DNA of 64,000 bases from Flavobacterium ustbae. Its GTDB lineage: Bacteria; Bacteroidota; Bacteroidia; Flavobacteriales; Flavobacteriaceae. Location: NCBI RefSeq assembly GCF_003946915.1, contig NZ_RPOC01000002.1:346915-410914 (forward strand), given 5' to 3'. Positions within the stretch are counted from its first letter, which is position 1; each line of letters starts with the position of its first letter. Of this stretch, positions 27,684 to 35,502 are shown piece after piece. A program made the translations under genes and the position numbers. The notes under the pieces were generated by a model that saw only the letters and a program-made list of their open reading frames with translations, was not told the DNA's origin and searched no databases.

Positions 27684-27957
27684 AAAATAGAATAGGAATA
27701 TTAGAAAGTAAGAGCAAAATCTTCATGCTAATATCTTTCCTCTGTTGAGGTAGGTGAACAAGCTTTTCCATTAAATGGAAAAACATAATAGTATTGACAA
27801 TAATTCCAGCCAAAGCAAATGGCCAAGCAATAACCAAAACCATGGTATTTCCATGTGAAAGAATGTAAAGCGTAAATAGAAGCGTACTGATGATAAAGGT
27901 TCCAACAGCTAATTCAATAGACTGTTTTTCTTCAAAAGGATTATGAATTGTTTTCAT
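27658..27957 (-). CDS. hypothetical membrane protein
   Basis: A 99-residue protein with three predicted membrane helices (ELAVGTFIISTLLFTLYIL, VLVIAWPFALAGIIVNTIMF, KILLLLSNIPILFFYYFI) and a cytosolic basic loop (HLPQQRKD). No family is recognised. It starts four bases after the COQ4-like gene and is probably co-transcribed with it. Its last codons lie inside a perfect palindrome. Confidence 0.7.
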   Translation of the reverse strand: MKTIHNPFEEKQSIELAVGTFIISTLLFTLYILSHGNTMVLVIAWPFALAGIIVNTIMFFHLMEKLVHLPQQRKDISMKILLLLSNIPILFFYYFIIMK

Positions 27958-27961
27958 GATT

Positions 27962-28414
27962 TTAAATTTTAAAAGTTTGCTGAATAGTTAGAATAGGCAT
28001 TAAAAGCATTTTTGAAAAATCGAGATAATGAAAAGAATGAGCTTGTTTTCCTCTTTTAAATTGCTGAATAAAGTAGGGCATTCGTTTCGGATAAAAGATG
28101 GTACCAGTTAAAATGACCATAAACAAATACAAGCTTTTCTTTCCATTTCCAAGCAAATAATACTGCATTCCGATCTCTTCATAAACGGTTATTCCTGTAT
28201 TGGTTAAAACATGGATAATGTCGTGATCTTCGAGTTTTTCCTGAAGGTCAAAATGATTTTTGTAAAGAAAAATTCCTAATCCAAATCCTAGACTTTCCTC
28301 TGGATAATCCATTAAAAGAGTCTTATCAATATTCCAAGGTTCATTTTTCTTGAAATATTTTTGGTAAGGTTTTTTAGAACATTCATACAGTTTTTCAATT
28401 AAATAATCTCTCAT
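27962..28414 (-). CDS. COQ4-like protein
   Basis: A 150-residue protein with the zinc-ligand signature of the COQ4 family, HDxxH-x11-E: His64-Asp65-Ile-Ile-His68 and Glu80. The surrounding GLGIFLYKN and ILTGTIFYP segments also fit the family. COQ4 in ubiquinone-making organisms is a scaffold and C1-decarboxylating hydroxylase of ubiquinone biosynthesis. Flavobacteria respire with menaquinone, so ubiquinone synthesis is unlikely and the substrate is probably different. The neighbour is a small membrane protein four bases downstream, so a membrane-associated role is plausible. Confidence 0.7.
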   Translation of the reverse strand: MRDYLIEKLYECSKKPYQKYFKKNEPWNIDKTLLMDYPEESLGFGLGIFLYKNHFDLQEKLEDHDIIHVLTNTGITVYEEIGMQYYLLGNGKKSLYLFMVILTGTIFYPKRMPYFIQQFKRGKQAHSFHYLDFSKMLLMPILTIQQTFKI

Positions 28415-28462
28415 AAAAGCTTTTTTAAAAGTTCTTTGAATTTCAAAGTAAATTGATAAATA

Positions 28463-28493
28463 AAAAAGCTAGAAATAATTAGGCTAGCTTTTT
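28463..28493 (-). terminator. rho-independent terminator of the YiiX-like gene
   Basis: On the minus strand AAAAAGCTAG, an 11-base loop, CTAGCTTTTT, then more Ts, 8 bases after the stop at 28501. Confidence 0.85.
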
Positions 28494-28500
28494 CAAGATA

Positions 28501-29178
28501 TTAATAAGTGTCAACTACCGTTTTTAATATATCAGAATCGGCGATATCAGAAGGAGCAACCACTTTTTCTTCTAAAGGTATATCGTTTCCATAGCGCTCT
28601 TTTAATATTTTCTGAACTCTCGGATCTTTTAGATTAAAATCTTTAAGTTCACGAAGTTTAGATAATTCAATTCCTGCAGCATTTTTATAAATCTTCCAGA
28701 TTAATTCAGAACAGTATATTCTGTTATCCGTCCATTCAAAATAAGCATCATATTCTTTACCATCAAACTGCTGACTATAATCTTTCATTTTTTGTAAAAC
28801 TTCAGGTTTTAAAACGCTGTCATCTTTCAATCGTTTTACCACATATTTATTATCTCTTCCGTGTTTAATCCAATCTTCAAGCGGTGTTAGTTTTACAGGC
28901 TGAACGGCTTCAAAAACAAACCATTTATCGTTAATATCATAAATAATCCCGCAATGCGAAAACTTCGAGTTTGTCGCAATACGAACTGCTTCACATTGTT
29001 TAGATTCTGAAGTCTGAAAAATCAAATCACCATCTTTAAACTTACTTACTATTGTTTTTTCTGTTTTAGATTTCCCAGTAAATGGATTATTAGGAAAAAC
29101 TTTTATTGCAACAAATAAGGCACAGCCAAAACTTAAAATAAAAGTAAAGATCGGAAAGAGATATTTTTTATTTTTCAT
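28501..29178 (-). CDS. YiiX/YebB-like NlpC/P60-superfamily cysteine hydrolase
   Basis: A 225-residue protein with one N-terminal membrane anchor (YLFPIFTFILSFGCALFVAI) and a circularly permuted papain-like domain. The family order is visible: DGDLIFQTSESKQCEAVRIAT, then SKFSHCGIIYD with the catalytic His, and DNRIYCSELIWKIYKNA with the catalytic Cys. Relatives cleave amide or isopeptide bonds, possibly in cell-wall peptides or lipoproteins. The C-terminus (VVAPSDIADSDILKTV) fits the YiiX family. It has its own terminator and is not obviously tied to neighbours. Confidence 0.85.
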   Translation of the reverse strand: MKNKKYLFPIFTFILSFGCALFVAIKVFPNNPFTGKSKTEKTIVSKFKDGDLIFQTSESKQCEAVRIATNSKFSHCGIIYDINDKWFVFEAVQPVKLTPLEDWIKHGRDNKYVVKRLKDDSVLKPEVLQKMKDYSQQFDGKEYDAYFEWTDNRIYCSELIWKIYKNAAGIELSKLRELKDFNLKDPRVQKILKERYGNDIPLEEKVVAPSDIADSDILKTVVDTY

Positions 29179-29223
29179 AAAGTATAATTTAAAGTACTTT
29201 GAGTTACAAAGTAAATAATAAAA

Positions 29224-29256
29224 ATAATAGCTGCCAAATAAAATGACAGCTATTTT
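29224..29256 (-). terminator. terminator-like hairpin after the outer-membrane protein gene
   Basis: On the minus strand AATAGCTGTC, loop, GGCAGCTATT with one wobble pair, followed by ATTTTTATT. It lies about 20 bases after the stop at 29278. Confidence 0.65.
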
Positions 29257-29277
29257 TATAAATATTTTTATATGATA

Positions 29278-30135
29278 TTAGACTCTAAAAATACCTCCAA
29301 CAGCAATAATTCGCTGAAAGAAGAAGAAATCTTGAGAAGCTTTATCTGCACTGCTTGTCGTTGTTCTAATATCCTGCATGTTGATATAACCACCTTTCAA
29401 TTCTCCCTGAATATAGAAGTGTTTGAAAAAAGTAATGTTGATACCTGCTTTTGCAGAAAGACCGTAACCAGAAATGTGAAAATCATCATGACGTTCTTTT
29501 CCTAAAAGCATTGTATTTGTTTTCGGATATAAAACTCCTCCACCAATACCTTCAGTCAAGTTAATCTGAACTTTGTCAATATTCGGAAGTCTGAATAACT
29601 TAGAAATATCATCAAATCTAGAAATTTCAGTATGAACATAATTTAAACCATCTGTATGCTCGTAAGTCAAGAAAGTTTCGTCTGTAAAGTTAACAGGTGT
29701 ATTGTTGTAAACACCATTATGAACATGACCAACTTGATCAGTCGGCAGATTTACATATCCAGTAACATTTGCAGTTTGGTTTTGCGTCATTACATATTTC
29801 ATATGGTCAACACCAATTGCTACACTATAATGATCACTAATAAAATAACCTAATCTTAAATTGGTTTGAGGAATTGTCATGTTTACAGGATTAACATAAT
29901 CAATGTGCCATCCTTTTGGTTTATCATGAGCCGCCATATTATCGACCGTAAAGTTATAATCTTTACCTCTAAAATTTACATCAGAATCAGAGTAGCTTTC
30001 TCTGTTCCCACCCCACATTACAAAGAATTTCCCTTTATTATGAGCAGTATATTTATCTTGTACCTGAATTTCGTCCTGAGCAAAAGTGTTTAAGGACACT
30101 AGTGTCAGTAAGAAAAATAAAAATTTTGTTTTCAA
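29278..30135 (-). CDS. secreted outer-membrane beta-barrel-like protein
   Basis: A 285-residue protein with a signal peptide ending LNTFAQ. The mature part alternates hydrophobic and polar residues and has the strand pattern of a small outer-membrane barrel: NLRLGYFISDHYSVAIGVDHMKY, KAGINITFFKHFYIQGELKGGY, and a C-terminal strand ending AVGGIFRV. No binding motif is seen. It precedes a terminator and lies 18 bases downstream of kdsA on the same strand, so both may be on one transcript, which suits an envelope role. Confidence 0.7.
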   Translation of the reverse strand: MKTKFLFFLLTLVSLNTFAQDEIQVQDKYTAHNKGKFFVMWGGNRESYSDSDVNFRGKDYNFTVDNMAAHDKPKGWHIDYVNPVNMTIPQTNLRLGYFISDHYSVAIGVDHMKYVMTQNQTANVTGYVNLPTDQVGHVHNGVYNNTPVNFTDETFLTYEHTDGLNYVHTEISRFDDISKLFRLPNIDKVQINLTEGIGGGVLYPKTNTMLLGKERHDDFHISGYGLSAKAGINITFFKHFYIQGELKGGYINMQDIRTTTSSADKASQDFFFFQRIIAVGGIFRV

Positions 30136-30153
30136 AGAACTTAGTATTATAAT

Positions 30154-30975
30154 TTAGAATGCGTTAACTGTTTTTCTGATTGCAACTAACTTGTTCATTA
30201 AACCTTCAAAATAGTCTAAATGAAGCATATTAGCACCATCACTTTTTGCGTTAGCAGGGTCAAAATGAGTTTCAATAAAAATCCCATCTACACCAACTGC
30301 GATTCCCGCTTTAGCAACGGTTTCAATCATGTCTGGTCTTCCTCCTGTAACTCCAGCAGTCTGATTTGGCTGTTGCAAAGAGTGTGTTACATCTAGAACT
30401 GTAGAAGCATATTGCTGCATAGTAGGAATTCCTCTAAAATCTACAATCATATCTTGGTAACCAAACATAGTACCGCGATCTGTAACCATTACATTCTCAT
30501 TATTACAATCTAATACTTTTTGAACGGCATGTTTCATGCTCTCTGGACTCATAAATTGTCCTTTTTTCAGGTTAACTGTTTTACCTGTATTAGCAGCTGC
30601 TACAACTAAATCGGTTTGGCGAACTAAAAACGCAGGAATTTGTAAAACATCAACATATTGAGCTGCTTTTTCAGCATCTTCGTTTGTATGAATATCTGTA
30701 ACTGTTGGAACGTGAAAAGTTTCTGAAACTTTTCTTAAGATTTTTAAAGCTTTTTCGTCTCCAATTCCAGAAAAACTGTCAATTCTAGATCGGTTTGCTT
30801 TTTTAAAAGATCCTTTAAAAACATAAGGAATTTGAAGTTTGTCGGTAATACCAATTAATTTTTCAGCAATTCTAAGAGCCATTTCTTCTCCTTCAATAGC
30901 GCAAGGCCCAGCTAATAAAAAGAAATTTCCGCTTTCAGTATGCTTAATTTGTGGAATATTGTGTATGTTCATCAT
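30154..30975 (-). CDS. kdsA: 3-deoxy-8-phosphooctulonate (KDO8P) synthase
   Basis: A 273-residue TIM-barrel aldolase, normal length. Motifs are FLLAGPCAIEGEE, VFKGSFKKANRSR, PTVTDIHTNEDAEKA, DVLQIPAFLVRQTDL, VNLKKGQFMSPESMKHA, TDRGTMFGYQDMIVDFRGI and DGIFIETHFDPANAKSDG. It condenses phosphoenolpyruvate with arabinose 5-phosphate in KDO synthesis for lipopolysaccharide. The start may be the first or second ATG (30975 or 30972). A consensus -7 box sits 18-25 bases upstream, giving a very short leader. Confidence 0.97.
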   Translation of the reverse strand: MMNIHNIPQIKHTESGNFFLLAGPCAIEGEEMALRIAEKLIGITDKLQIPYVFKGSFKKANRSRIDSFSGIGDEKALKILRKVSETFHVPTVTDIHTNEDAEKAAQYVDVLQIPAFLVRQTDLVVAAANTGKTVNLKKGQFMSPESMKHAVQKVLDCNNENVMVTDRGTMFGYQDMIVDFRGIPTMQQYASTVLDVTHSLQQPNQTAGVTGGRPDMIETVAKAGIAVGVDGIFIETHFDPANAKSDGANMLHLDYFEGLMNKLVAIRKTVNAF

Positions 30976-30992
30976 AAGAATTTTTGGTACTG

Positions 30993-31021
30993 CAAAGGTA
31001 GTTATGATTTATGAGTTTCAG
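30993..31021 (-). promoter_or_regulatory. kdsA promoter
   Basis: On the minus strand CTG (31021-31019), 18 bases, then TACCTTTG (31000-30993), an exact TAnnTTTG. Transcription would begin about ten bases before the kdsA start. Confidence 0.5.
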
Positions 31022-31047
31022 ATTAAGATTTAAGATTATTTTATGAA

Positions 31048-31199
31048 TCCCGATAGCTATCGGGACTGCTATCCGCTTTAATTTTTTTATCGTAATCCTT
31101 TTTTTCTAGATCCTTGCAGGAGCTTCCGTTGGTCGCTCTGCAACGACCAGAAAAAATAGGCTTTCTCAAAAAAGGATTTCCGCTCCTATCAGGGCTAGG
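31048..31199 (-). ncRNA. structured intergenic element, copy 2 (candidate ncRNA)
   Basis: Read on the minus strand it opens CCTAGCCCTGATAGGAGCGG and closes AGCGGATAGCAG, the same ends as the element at 3357-3427. The middle is longer and holds GGTCGTTGCAGAGCGACC, a hairpin of its own. The 3' end is a perfect 18-bp palindrome TCCCGATAGCTATCGGGA (31048-31065). It lies after the stop of the 107-codon gene and before kdsA, in the direction of transcription. A shared frame with a changeable centre suggests a repeated RNA element. Confidence 0.4.
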
Positions 31200-31250
31200 A
31201 GTTTAGTGGAATTAAGAAAAATTAAGTTAATTGTTTTGCTTTTAATTAAA

Positions 31251-31574
31251 CTATTGTTTCAATTTCTTGTCTCTAAATCTTTTAATGAAAAATTGTACGA
31301 CAATAGTTAGCAAAAGTAATAATGCCGCAAGAAAATTTGCCGCTACGATAGGAAGCATTATTAAACCGCATCTGGTTTGAAATTCAGGGTTAGCATTTAT
31401 ATTTTCTGATGCAATGTAAACCGAAAGAAAAGATAGCGGAATTTGAAGCAAAACAGTAATAATGCTAATAGAAACGAACTTTAAGGATGTTGTTTTATGA
31501 ATCGATTTTGTGCCCCATATTATTTGAATTATTAAAGGTATTACAAGTAATATAAAAGGAGTTATTCCGTACAT
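31251..31574 (-). CDS. hypothetical membrane protein
   Basis: A 107-residue protein with three membrane helices (PFILLVIPLIIQIIWG, FVSISIITVLLQIPLSFL, LIMLPIVAANFLAALLLLL) and a basic cytosolic tail (KRFRDKKLKQ). No family is recognised. It starts 16 bases after the lipoprotein gene at 31591 on the same strand, so it is probably part of that operon. Confidence 0.65.
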   Translation of the reverse strand: MYGITPFILLVIPLIIQIIWGTKSIHKTTSLKFVSISIITVLLQIPLSFLSVYIASENINANPEFQTRCGLIMLPIVAANFLAALLLLLTIVVQFFIKRFRDKKLKQ

Positions 31575-31590
31575 CGTAATTTAATGGATT

Positions 31591-32040
31591 TTATTGTTTT
31601 AATCTCAATCCCATCGGAACCATTAAAATTCCTTTTTCATAAATGTTCAAATACAGCTTCACAGGCTTTTTCTGTCCGTCCCATTTCAGTTCGTACACAT
31701 TCAAAAATCCAGCACCCATATTACTTCTTTTTGTAGGGAAAGGGCAGCAGGTTTCTAATCTTTCATACGTTATTTTTTCGCCATTTGGACCAGCCAACGC
31801 ATTTAAGAAACGTGCTTCATTTAAAGTTTCACTGTTTGTATTTTGAAAAAATATATTAATAGGATAGTCCGGATCATAACCATACTTTTTATCTTTAGCA
31901 AATTGTGTTATAGAAAAAGTATTGTCTTTTTTCAAAATCAAATCTGGCGCATTGTCATCGACATTTTTTAAGGTTGATTTTGTGCTTACACAAGAAGAAG
32001 CACCGACTAATAAAACAATTAAAAGAGCTATTTTTTTCAT
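31591..32040 (-). CDS. hypothetical lipoprotein
   Basis: A 149-residue protein with signal and lipobox LLVGASSCVSTKST, lipidated at Cys17. The mature domain has a probable beta-rich fold with a CC pair (ETCCPFPTKRSNMGAGFLNVYELKWDGQKKPVKLYLNIYE); the pattern suggests an exported small domain. No known function. It is followed by the 107-residue membrane protein and preceded 20 bases upstream by the lysoplasmalogenase gene. Confidence 0.7.
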   Translation of the reverse strand: MKKIALLIVLLVGASSCVSTKSTLKNVDDNAPDLILKKDNTFSITQFAKDKKYGYDPDYPINIFFQNTNSETLNEARFLNALAGPNGEKITYERLETCCPFPTKRSNMGAGFLNVYELKWDGQKKPVKLYLNIYEKGILMVPMGLRLKQ

Positions 32041-32060
32041 GGTTAAGGTTGTTGCGAAAA

Positions 32061-32747
32061 TTAAATGGTCTGCTGTACTTTTTTCGGATTTAGTCTCAAA
32101 ATTCCAACAACAATCAGATATTGTGCCAAAAGATAAGTCAGCATAATAAAAAAAGAACTTTTAGGAATTGGAGCATAAAATTTATTTAGAGCCAAAATAC
32201 TATCAGAAATGATGAAGAAAATAGCTCCTAAAAACACAAGCTGATTGCCTGGTTTCTCCCAAACTAAAAATCCGTTGAAGGCAAATAAAAGCATAATCGA
32301 AATTATCGATGCATAGATAGAAACCGGAAGTTCAAGATCTCCTAAATACGGCATTAAAACGGCCACCATTCCAATTAAATAGATTGCGATCAAAATGCTG
32401 CCGAAAATGAAAACGGGTTTATTTTGCTTTTTTCTCATTCTTCTCTGCTTATTAAATAGAATGCAGTAGATTATATGTGCTGTTAGAAAACATACAAGCC
32501 CTAAGATAAAATAAATCTCGCCAAGATCTGTAAAAAGCAAAATAACGTCTCCTAGCCATGAAAGTACAAGCGCTGCCAATAAAATATTCTGACTTGGGAA
32601 TTTCCTATAAAAATAAGCTCCAAATCCGATAATAGGTATCAGAATTGGCTTAAGAAAGAGATCAAAACGTTCGTAGCCACAAAGCAGAATTATAAGGTAA
32701 ACTATGCTAAATGCTCCATAAATTTTAAAAAAAGAGGAATTTCTCAT
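32061..32747 (-). CDS. lysoplasmalogenase (YhhN/TMEM86 family)
   Basis: A 228-residue membrane protein with about eight helices. Family features are the charged positions inside helices, such as LKPILIPIIGF near the start, ALVLSWLGDVILLF (a GD pair) and GAIFFIISDSILALNKF (the SDS/N motif). Characterised TMEM86/YhhN members hydrolyse the vinyl-ether bond of lysoplasmalogens. The gene starts eight bases after the stop of the alkylglycerol-monooxygenase-like hydroxylase, so the two form a tight pair. Confidence 0.85.
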   Translation of the reverse strand: MRNSSFFKIYGAFSIVYLIILLCGYERFDLFLKPILIPIIGFGAYFYRKFPSQNILLAALVLSWLGDVILLFTDLGEIYFILGLVCFLTAHIIYCILFNKQRRMRKKQNKPVFIFGSILIAIYLIGMVAVLMPYLGDLELPVSIYASIISIMLLFAFNGFLVWEKPGNQLVFLGAIFFIISDSILALNKFYAPIPKSSFFIMLTYLLAQYLIVVGILRLNPKKVQQTI

Positions 32748-32755
32748 ATTAGAGG

Positions 32756-34027
32756 TTATGAATTGATATATTGGTTTTGGTTGGTTTTAAATTCAAAATT
32801 GACAAAATAAAGTGTCATTAAAAAAGATACAATCAGATAGGTAAAAATAATATAATTGCTAATTGGAATTACATGATTTAAGCCAAACCAGTCTCCATAA
32901 TAACCAATAATGCAAATTACAATACCCAATCTGATGCCTTCCCATAGAGGCGCAAACCTATTTTTGTCCATTAACTCAGTATAACTATATATGGTTACAA
33001 AAATAAAAAAGCCGTAGACGAAAATATTAGGAAGTCCGATTTTTGCAATATTCTCAAACAGGTAACTTACAAATAATAATGTTATTAAAACTTGAGCAAC
33101 AGACCAGTATATTAATGTTTGAGAATTGTTTGTACCGTATTTTTCAAAATTAAAAACATTTTCAATTTTATTTACAGGATATTTTTCTTCAAAGTTTTCT
33201 GGCCGCCAGCCAGTAGGTTTGAACCAGATGGTTAGTTTGTCTTTCCATTTTGGGGCACGCCACGCATCTTTTATCAATAAACTCAAATGCTGAAAATTTA
33301 TTTTAATAGGATTCCAAGTGTTTGCAGGCCTTGTGATTCCGAATACTGGCGGTACATGATCTAATTCTTCCTGAAAAGTGCCAAAAAGTTTGTCCCAAAA
33401 AATAAAAATCTGAGAATGGTTTTTATCTAAATATTCTGGATTAATGGCATGATGCACACGATGATGCGAAGGAGTTACCAAAATATGCTCAACAAATCCC
33501 ATTTTTTTGATATGTTTCGTATGATACCAAAATTGTAAAAATAAATGAAGAGGGAGTGTAATGGCAATTACCGAGGCAGGAACGCCCATTAAAGCCGCAG
33601 GAATCAATAAAAAAGTAAACAGATTAACTAGACTTGCAATAGGTTGGCGCAATGCACAAGCCAAATTAAATTCTTCGCTACTGTGGTGTATGGCATGTTT
33701 GTTCCAAAGAAAATTAATTTGATGCGCTAGACGATGACTCCAATAACCGTAAAAATCAATCACAAAAAAAGCGATGAAATAGGAGAGTACACTTGGTTCT
33801 AAATACTGTAAGGCAATTTTAGAAACCAGCCATTCGTAAGAAAGAAAAGTGATGCTAAGTCCCAAAACATCTTTAACCGAATTGGTAATGCCAGAACTTA
33901 TACTGGATACGCTGTCTATTAATGGAGCAGTGTCGTTTTTTTTATAAATGCCATAAATTTTTTCAATAATAATCAAGGCTAAAAAAACCGGCATTGCAAT
34001 AATTAATATTTTTCCGTATTCTTCCAT
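32756..34027 (-). CDS. fatty acid hydroxylase superfamily protein, alkylglycerol monooxygenase-like
   Basis: A 423-residue membrane di-iron hydroxylase. The histidine boxes are HRLAH, HAIHHSSEEF and HHRVHHA, as in the sterol desaturase/fatty acid hydroxylase superfamily. Unlike short desaturases of about 300 residues, it has a C-terminal extension with several more membrane helices (about 300-415, including YSYTELMDKNRFAPLWEGIR), which resembles alkylglycerol monooxygenase (TMEM195). That enzyme splits ether lipids with oxygen and a pteridine cofactor. The next gene encodes a lysoplasmalogenase. The ATG at 34027 directly follows the T run of a terminator hairpin, which is odd. Confidence 0.82.
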   Translation of the reverse strand: MEEYGKILIIAMPVFLALIIIEKIYGIYKKNDTAPLIDSVSSISSGITNSVKDVLGLSITFLSYEWLVSKIALQYLEPSVLSYFIAFFVIDFYGYWSHRLAHQINFLWNKHAIHHSSEEFNLACALRQPIASLVNLFTFLLIPAALMGVPASVIAITLPLHLFLQFWYHTKHIKKMGFVEHILVTPSHHRVHHAINPEYLDKNHSQIFIFWDKLFGTFQEELDHVPPVFGITRPANTWNPIKINFQHLSLLIKDAWRAPKWKDKLTIWFKPTGWRPENFEEKYPVNKIENVFNFEKYGTNNSQTLIYWSVAQVLITLLFVSYLFENIAKIGLPNIFVYGFFIFVTIYSYTELMDKNRFAPLWEGIRLGIVICIIGYYGDWFGLNHVIPISNYIIFTYLIVSFLMTLYFVNFEFKTNQNQYINS

Positions 34028-34028
34028 A

Positions 34029-34078
34029 AAAAAAGCATTCTATTTTTTCCAAATATAGAATAAAATAGAATGCTTTTT
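34029..34078 (-). terminator. rho-independent terminator after clpS, touching the next start codon
   Basis: On the minus strand AAAAAGCATTCTATTTT, a 15-base loop, AAAATAGAATGCTTTTT and more Ts ending at 34028, immediately before the ATG of the hydroxylase. The stem is 17 bp and perfect. Confidence 0.85.
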
Positions 34079-34091
34079 AAATTATTTGCAA

Positions 34092-34367
34092 TTAAACGAT
34101 TTCGGCGCTAAGACCCGCTTCTAAAAGTTGTGTGCATTGAGGTTTAAGTTTTTCAATCGGGCCTGTTTTTACAGTGCATTTTCCGTTGTAATGTACAATC
34201 AAAGAACATTGCTCGGCTTGTTCGGCAGTATGGCTGCAAACGCGCATAAGAGTATCAATTACGTGATCAAAAGTATTTACATCATCATTGTATACAATGA
34301 TCTCGTTATTAAAAGCAATGGCTTCTTTTTCGCGAACTCTTTCTCTTACTTTTTCTTTAGTACTCAT
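34092..34367 (-). CDS. clpS: ATP-dependent Clp protease adaptor ClpS
   Basis: A 91-residue ClpS. The core motif is EIIVYNDDVNTFDHVIDTLMRVC, with the Asn and Asp residues that bind N-terminal degron residues, followed by AEQCSLIVHYNGKCTVKTGP. It delivers N-end-rule substrates to ClpAP-type proteases. The gene lies 36 bases after prmA on the same strand and ends in a strong terminator. The Cys-rich segment is slightly unusual but the fold residues are conserved. No clpA is near. Confidence 0.92.
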   Translation of the reverse strand: MSTKEKVRERVREKEAIAFNNEIIVYNDDVNTFDHVIDTLMRVCSHTAEQAEQCSLIVHYNGKCTVKTGPIEKLKPQCTQLLEAGLSAEIV

Positions 34368-34403
34368 ATTGTATAGTTTTTGTACTGAATTGATTATCAG
34401 TAT

Positions 34404-35237
34404 CTAATTTACGTATTTTAAAGATACCCAGTTGTTTCTCTGAAGCTTTTTAACATAAGTTAAACCTTTCTCAACGCATGAAGCATCGATAAACGGAATG
34501 TCTTCTTCGTAAAAACCGCTAAAAAGAATTATACCTTTCGGATTTAAAGCATCTGCGTAAGCCTGCATATCATTCAATAAAATATTTCTGTTGATGTTGG
34601 CAATAATCAAATCGTATTTTTTACCTGCCAATAAAGCTGCATCGCCCTCATAAACGCTGATATGTTTGCAATTATTGCGTTCAGCATTTTCAATTGAGTT
34701 CAAATAACACCAGTTGTCAATATCAATAGCATCAATTGGTTCTGCACCTTTCATCTCTGCCAGAATTGCTAAAATTGCCGTTCCGCATCCCATGTCTAGG
34801 GTTTTTAAACCTTTTACGTCCATTTCCAATAAATGCTGAATCATCATGTGAGTGGTTTCATGATGACCTGTTCCAAAACTCATTTTTGGTTCAATTACAA
34901 TATCAAACTCTGCGTCTGTTTTTGCATGAAAAGGAGCGCGAACATGGCATTTTCCGTCTACATCGATTGGTTCAAAGTTTTTCTCCCATTCTTCGTTCCA
35001 GTTGATCTGATCGATTTCTTCAATTGTATATTCAATTTTAAACTCTTCAGATTGTAAAATATAAATGTCATCTAGAATATTCTCATCCCATAAATCTTTC
35101 TTCACAAAAGCCGAAATTCCGTTTTCTGTTTCTGTAAAACTTTCAAACGCTTTTTCGCCTAATTCCGCAACTAAAATCTCTGATCCAAGTTCTTTTGGCT
35201 CAATCGTAAAATGATATCCTAAATAAATATTTGACAT
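34404..35237 (-). CDS. prmA: ribosomal protein L11 methyltransferase
   Basis: A 277-residue PrmA. The C-terminal SAM-dependent methyltransferase domain shows MSFGTGHHETTHMMIQ, LKTLDMGCGTAILAILAEMKGA, IDAIDIDNWCYLNSIENAERN and DLIIANINRNIL. The N-terminal domain binds L11. It trimethylates L11 lysines and the N-terminus in the cytoplasm. The frame is open to 35273, but the start at 35237 (MSNIYLGYHF) is preferred because an exact -7 box (35252-35259) lies between the two, so the longer start would not be transcribed. clpS follows 36 bases downstream. Confidence 0.95.
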   Translation of the reverse strand: MSNIYLGYHFTIEPKELGSEILVAELGEKAFESFTETENGISAFVKKDLWDENILDDIYILQSEEFKIEYTIEEIDQINWNEEWEKNFEPIDVDGKCHVRAPFHAKTDAEFDIVIEPKMSFGTGHHETTHMMIQHLLEMDVKGLKTLDMGCGTAILAILAEMKGAEPIDAIDIDNWCYLNSIENAERNNCKHISVYEGDAALLAGKKYDLIIANINRNILLNDMQAYADALNPKGIILFSGFYEEDIPFIDASCVEKGLTYVKKLQRNNWVSLKYVN

Positions 35238-35251
35238 AAAAAAAATTTTTG

Positions 35252-35259
35252 CAAAGATA
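35252..35259 (-). promoter_or_regulatory. -7 box of the prmA promoter
   Basis: On the minus strand TATCTTTG, an exact TAnnTTTG, 15 bases before the chosen ATG. No -33 TTG at standard spacing. Confidence 0.45.
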
Positions 35260-35373
35260 AGAATAGAAAGCAAAAGTTCTTAATTTTTTAAACCATATAA
35301 GTGATATAAGTGAATATAAATTCTCTCTACAGTTTATAGTCGTGATAATTAATAGTACATATAAAAACGATCA

Positions 35374-35404
35374 TAAAAAAAGCGCTCGCTTTAGCGAACG
35401 CTTT
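35374..35404 (-). terminator. rho-independent terminator downstream of tpiA
   Basis: On the minus strand AAAGCGTTCGC, loop TAAA, GCGAGCGCTTT with one mismatch, then seven Ts. It lies about 100 bases after the tpiA stop, behind a palindromic repeat. Confidence 0.8.
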
Positions 35405-35417
35405 GTATATATTTAAT

Positions 35418-35495
35418 GCCACAGATTAAACAGATTAAAGGATTAAAAAAGATTTTATATTAAGAAAAATCAGTGATAATCTTTTAATCTGTGGC
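35418..35495. repeat. palindromic intergenic repeat (CCACAGATT family)
   Basis: GCCACAGATTAAACAGATT at the left pairs with AATCTTTTAATCTGTGGC at the right around an AT-rich centre. The right arm ends seven bases after the tpiA stop. Relatives are at 41801-41946 and 47239-47301. Confidence 0.75.
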
Positions 35496-35502
35496 TAAAA
35501 GA

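Noticed and set aside
35238..35273. Upstream extension of prmA to 35273
   Set aside because: An exact -7 box lies inside the extension, so the upstream ATG would precede the transcription start.
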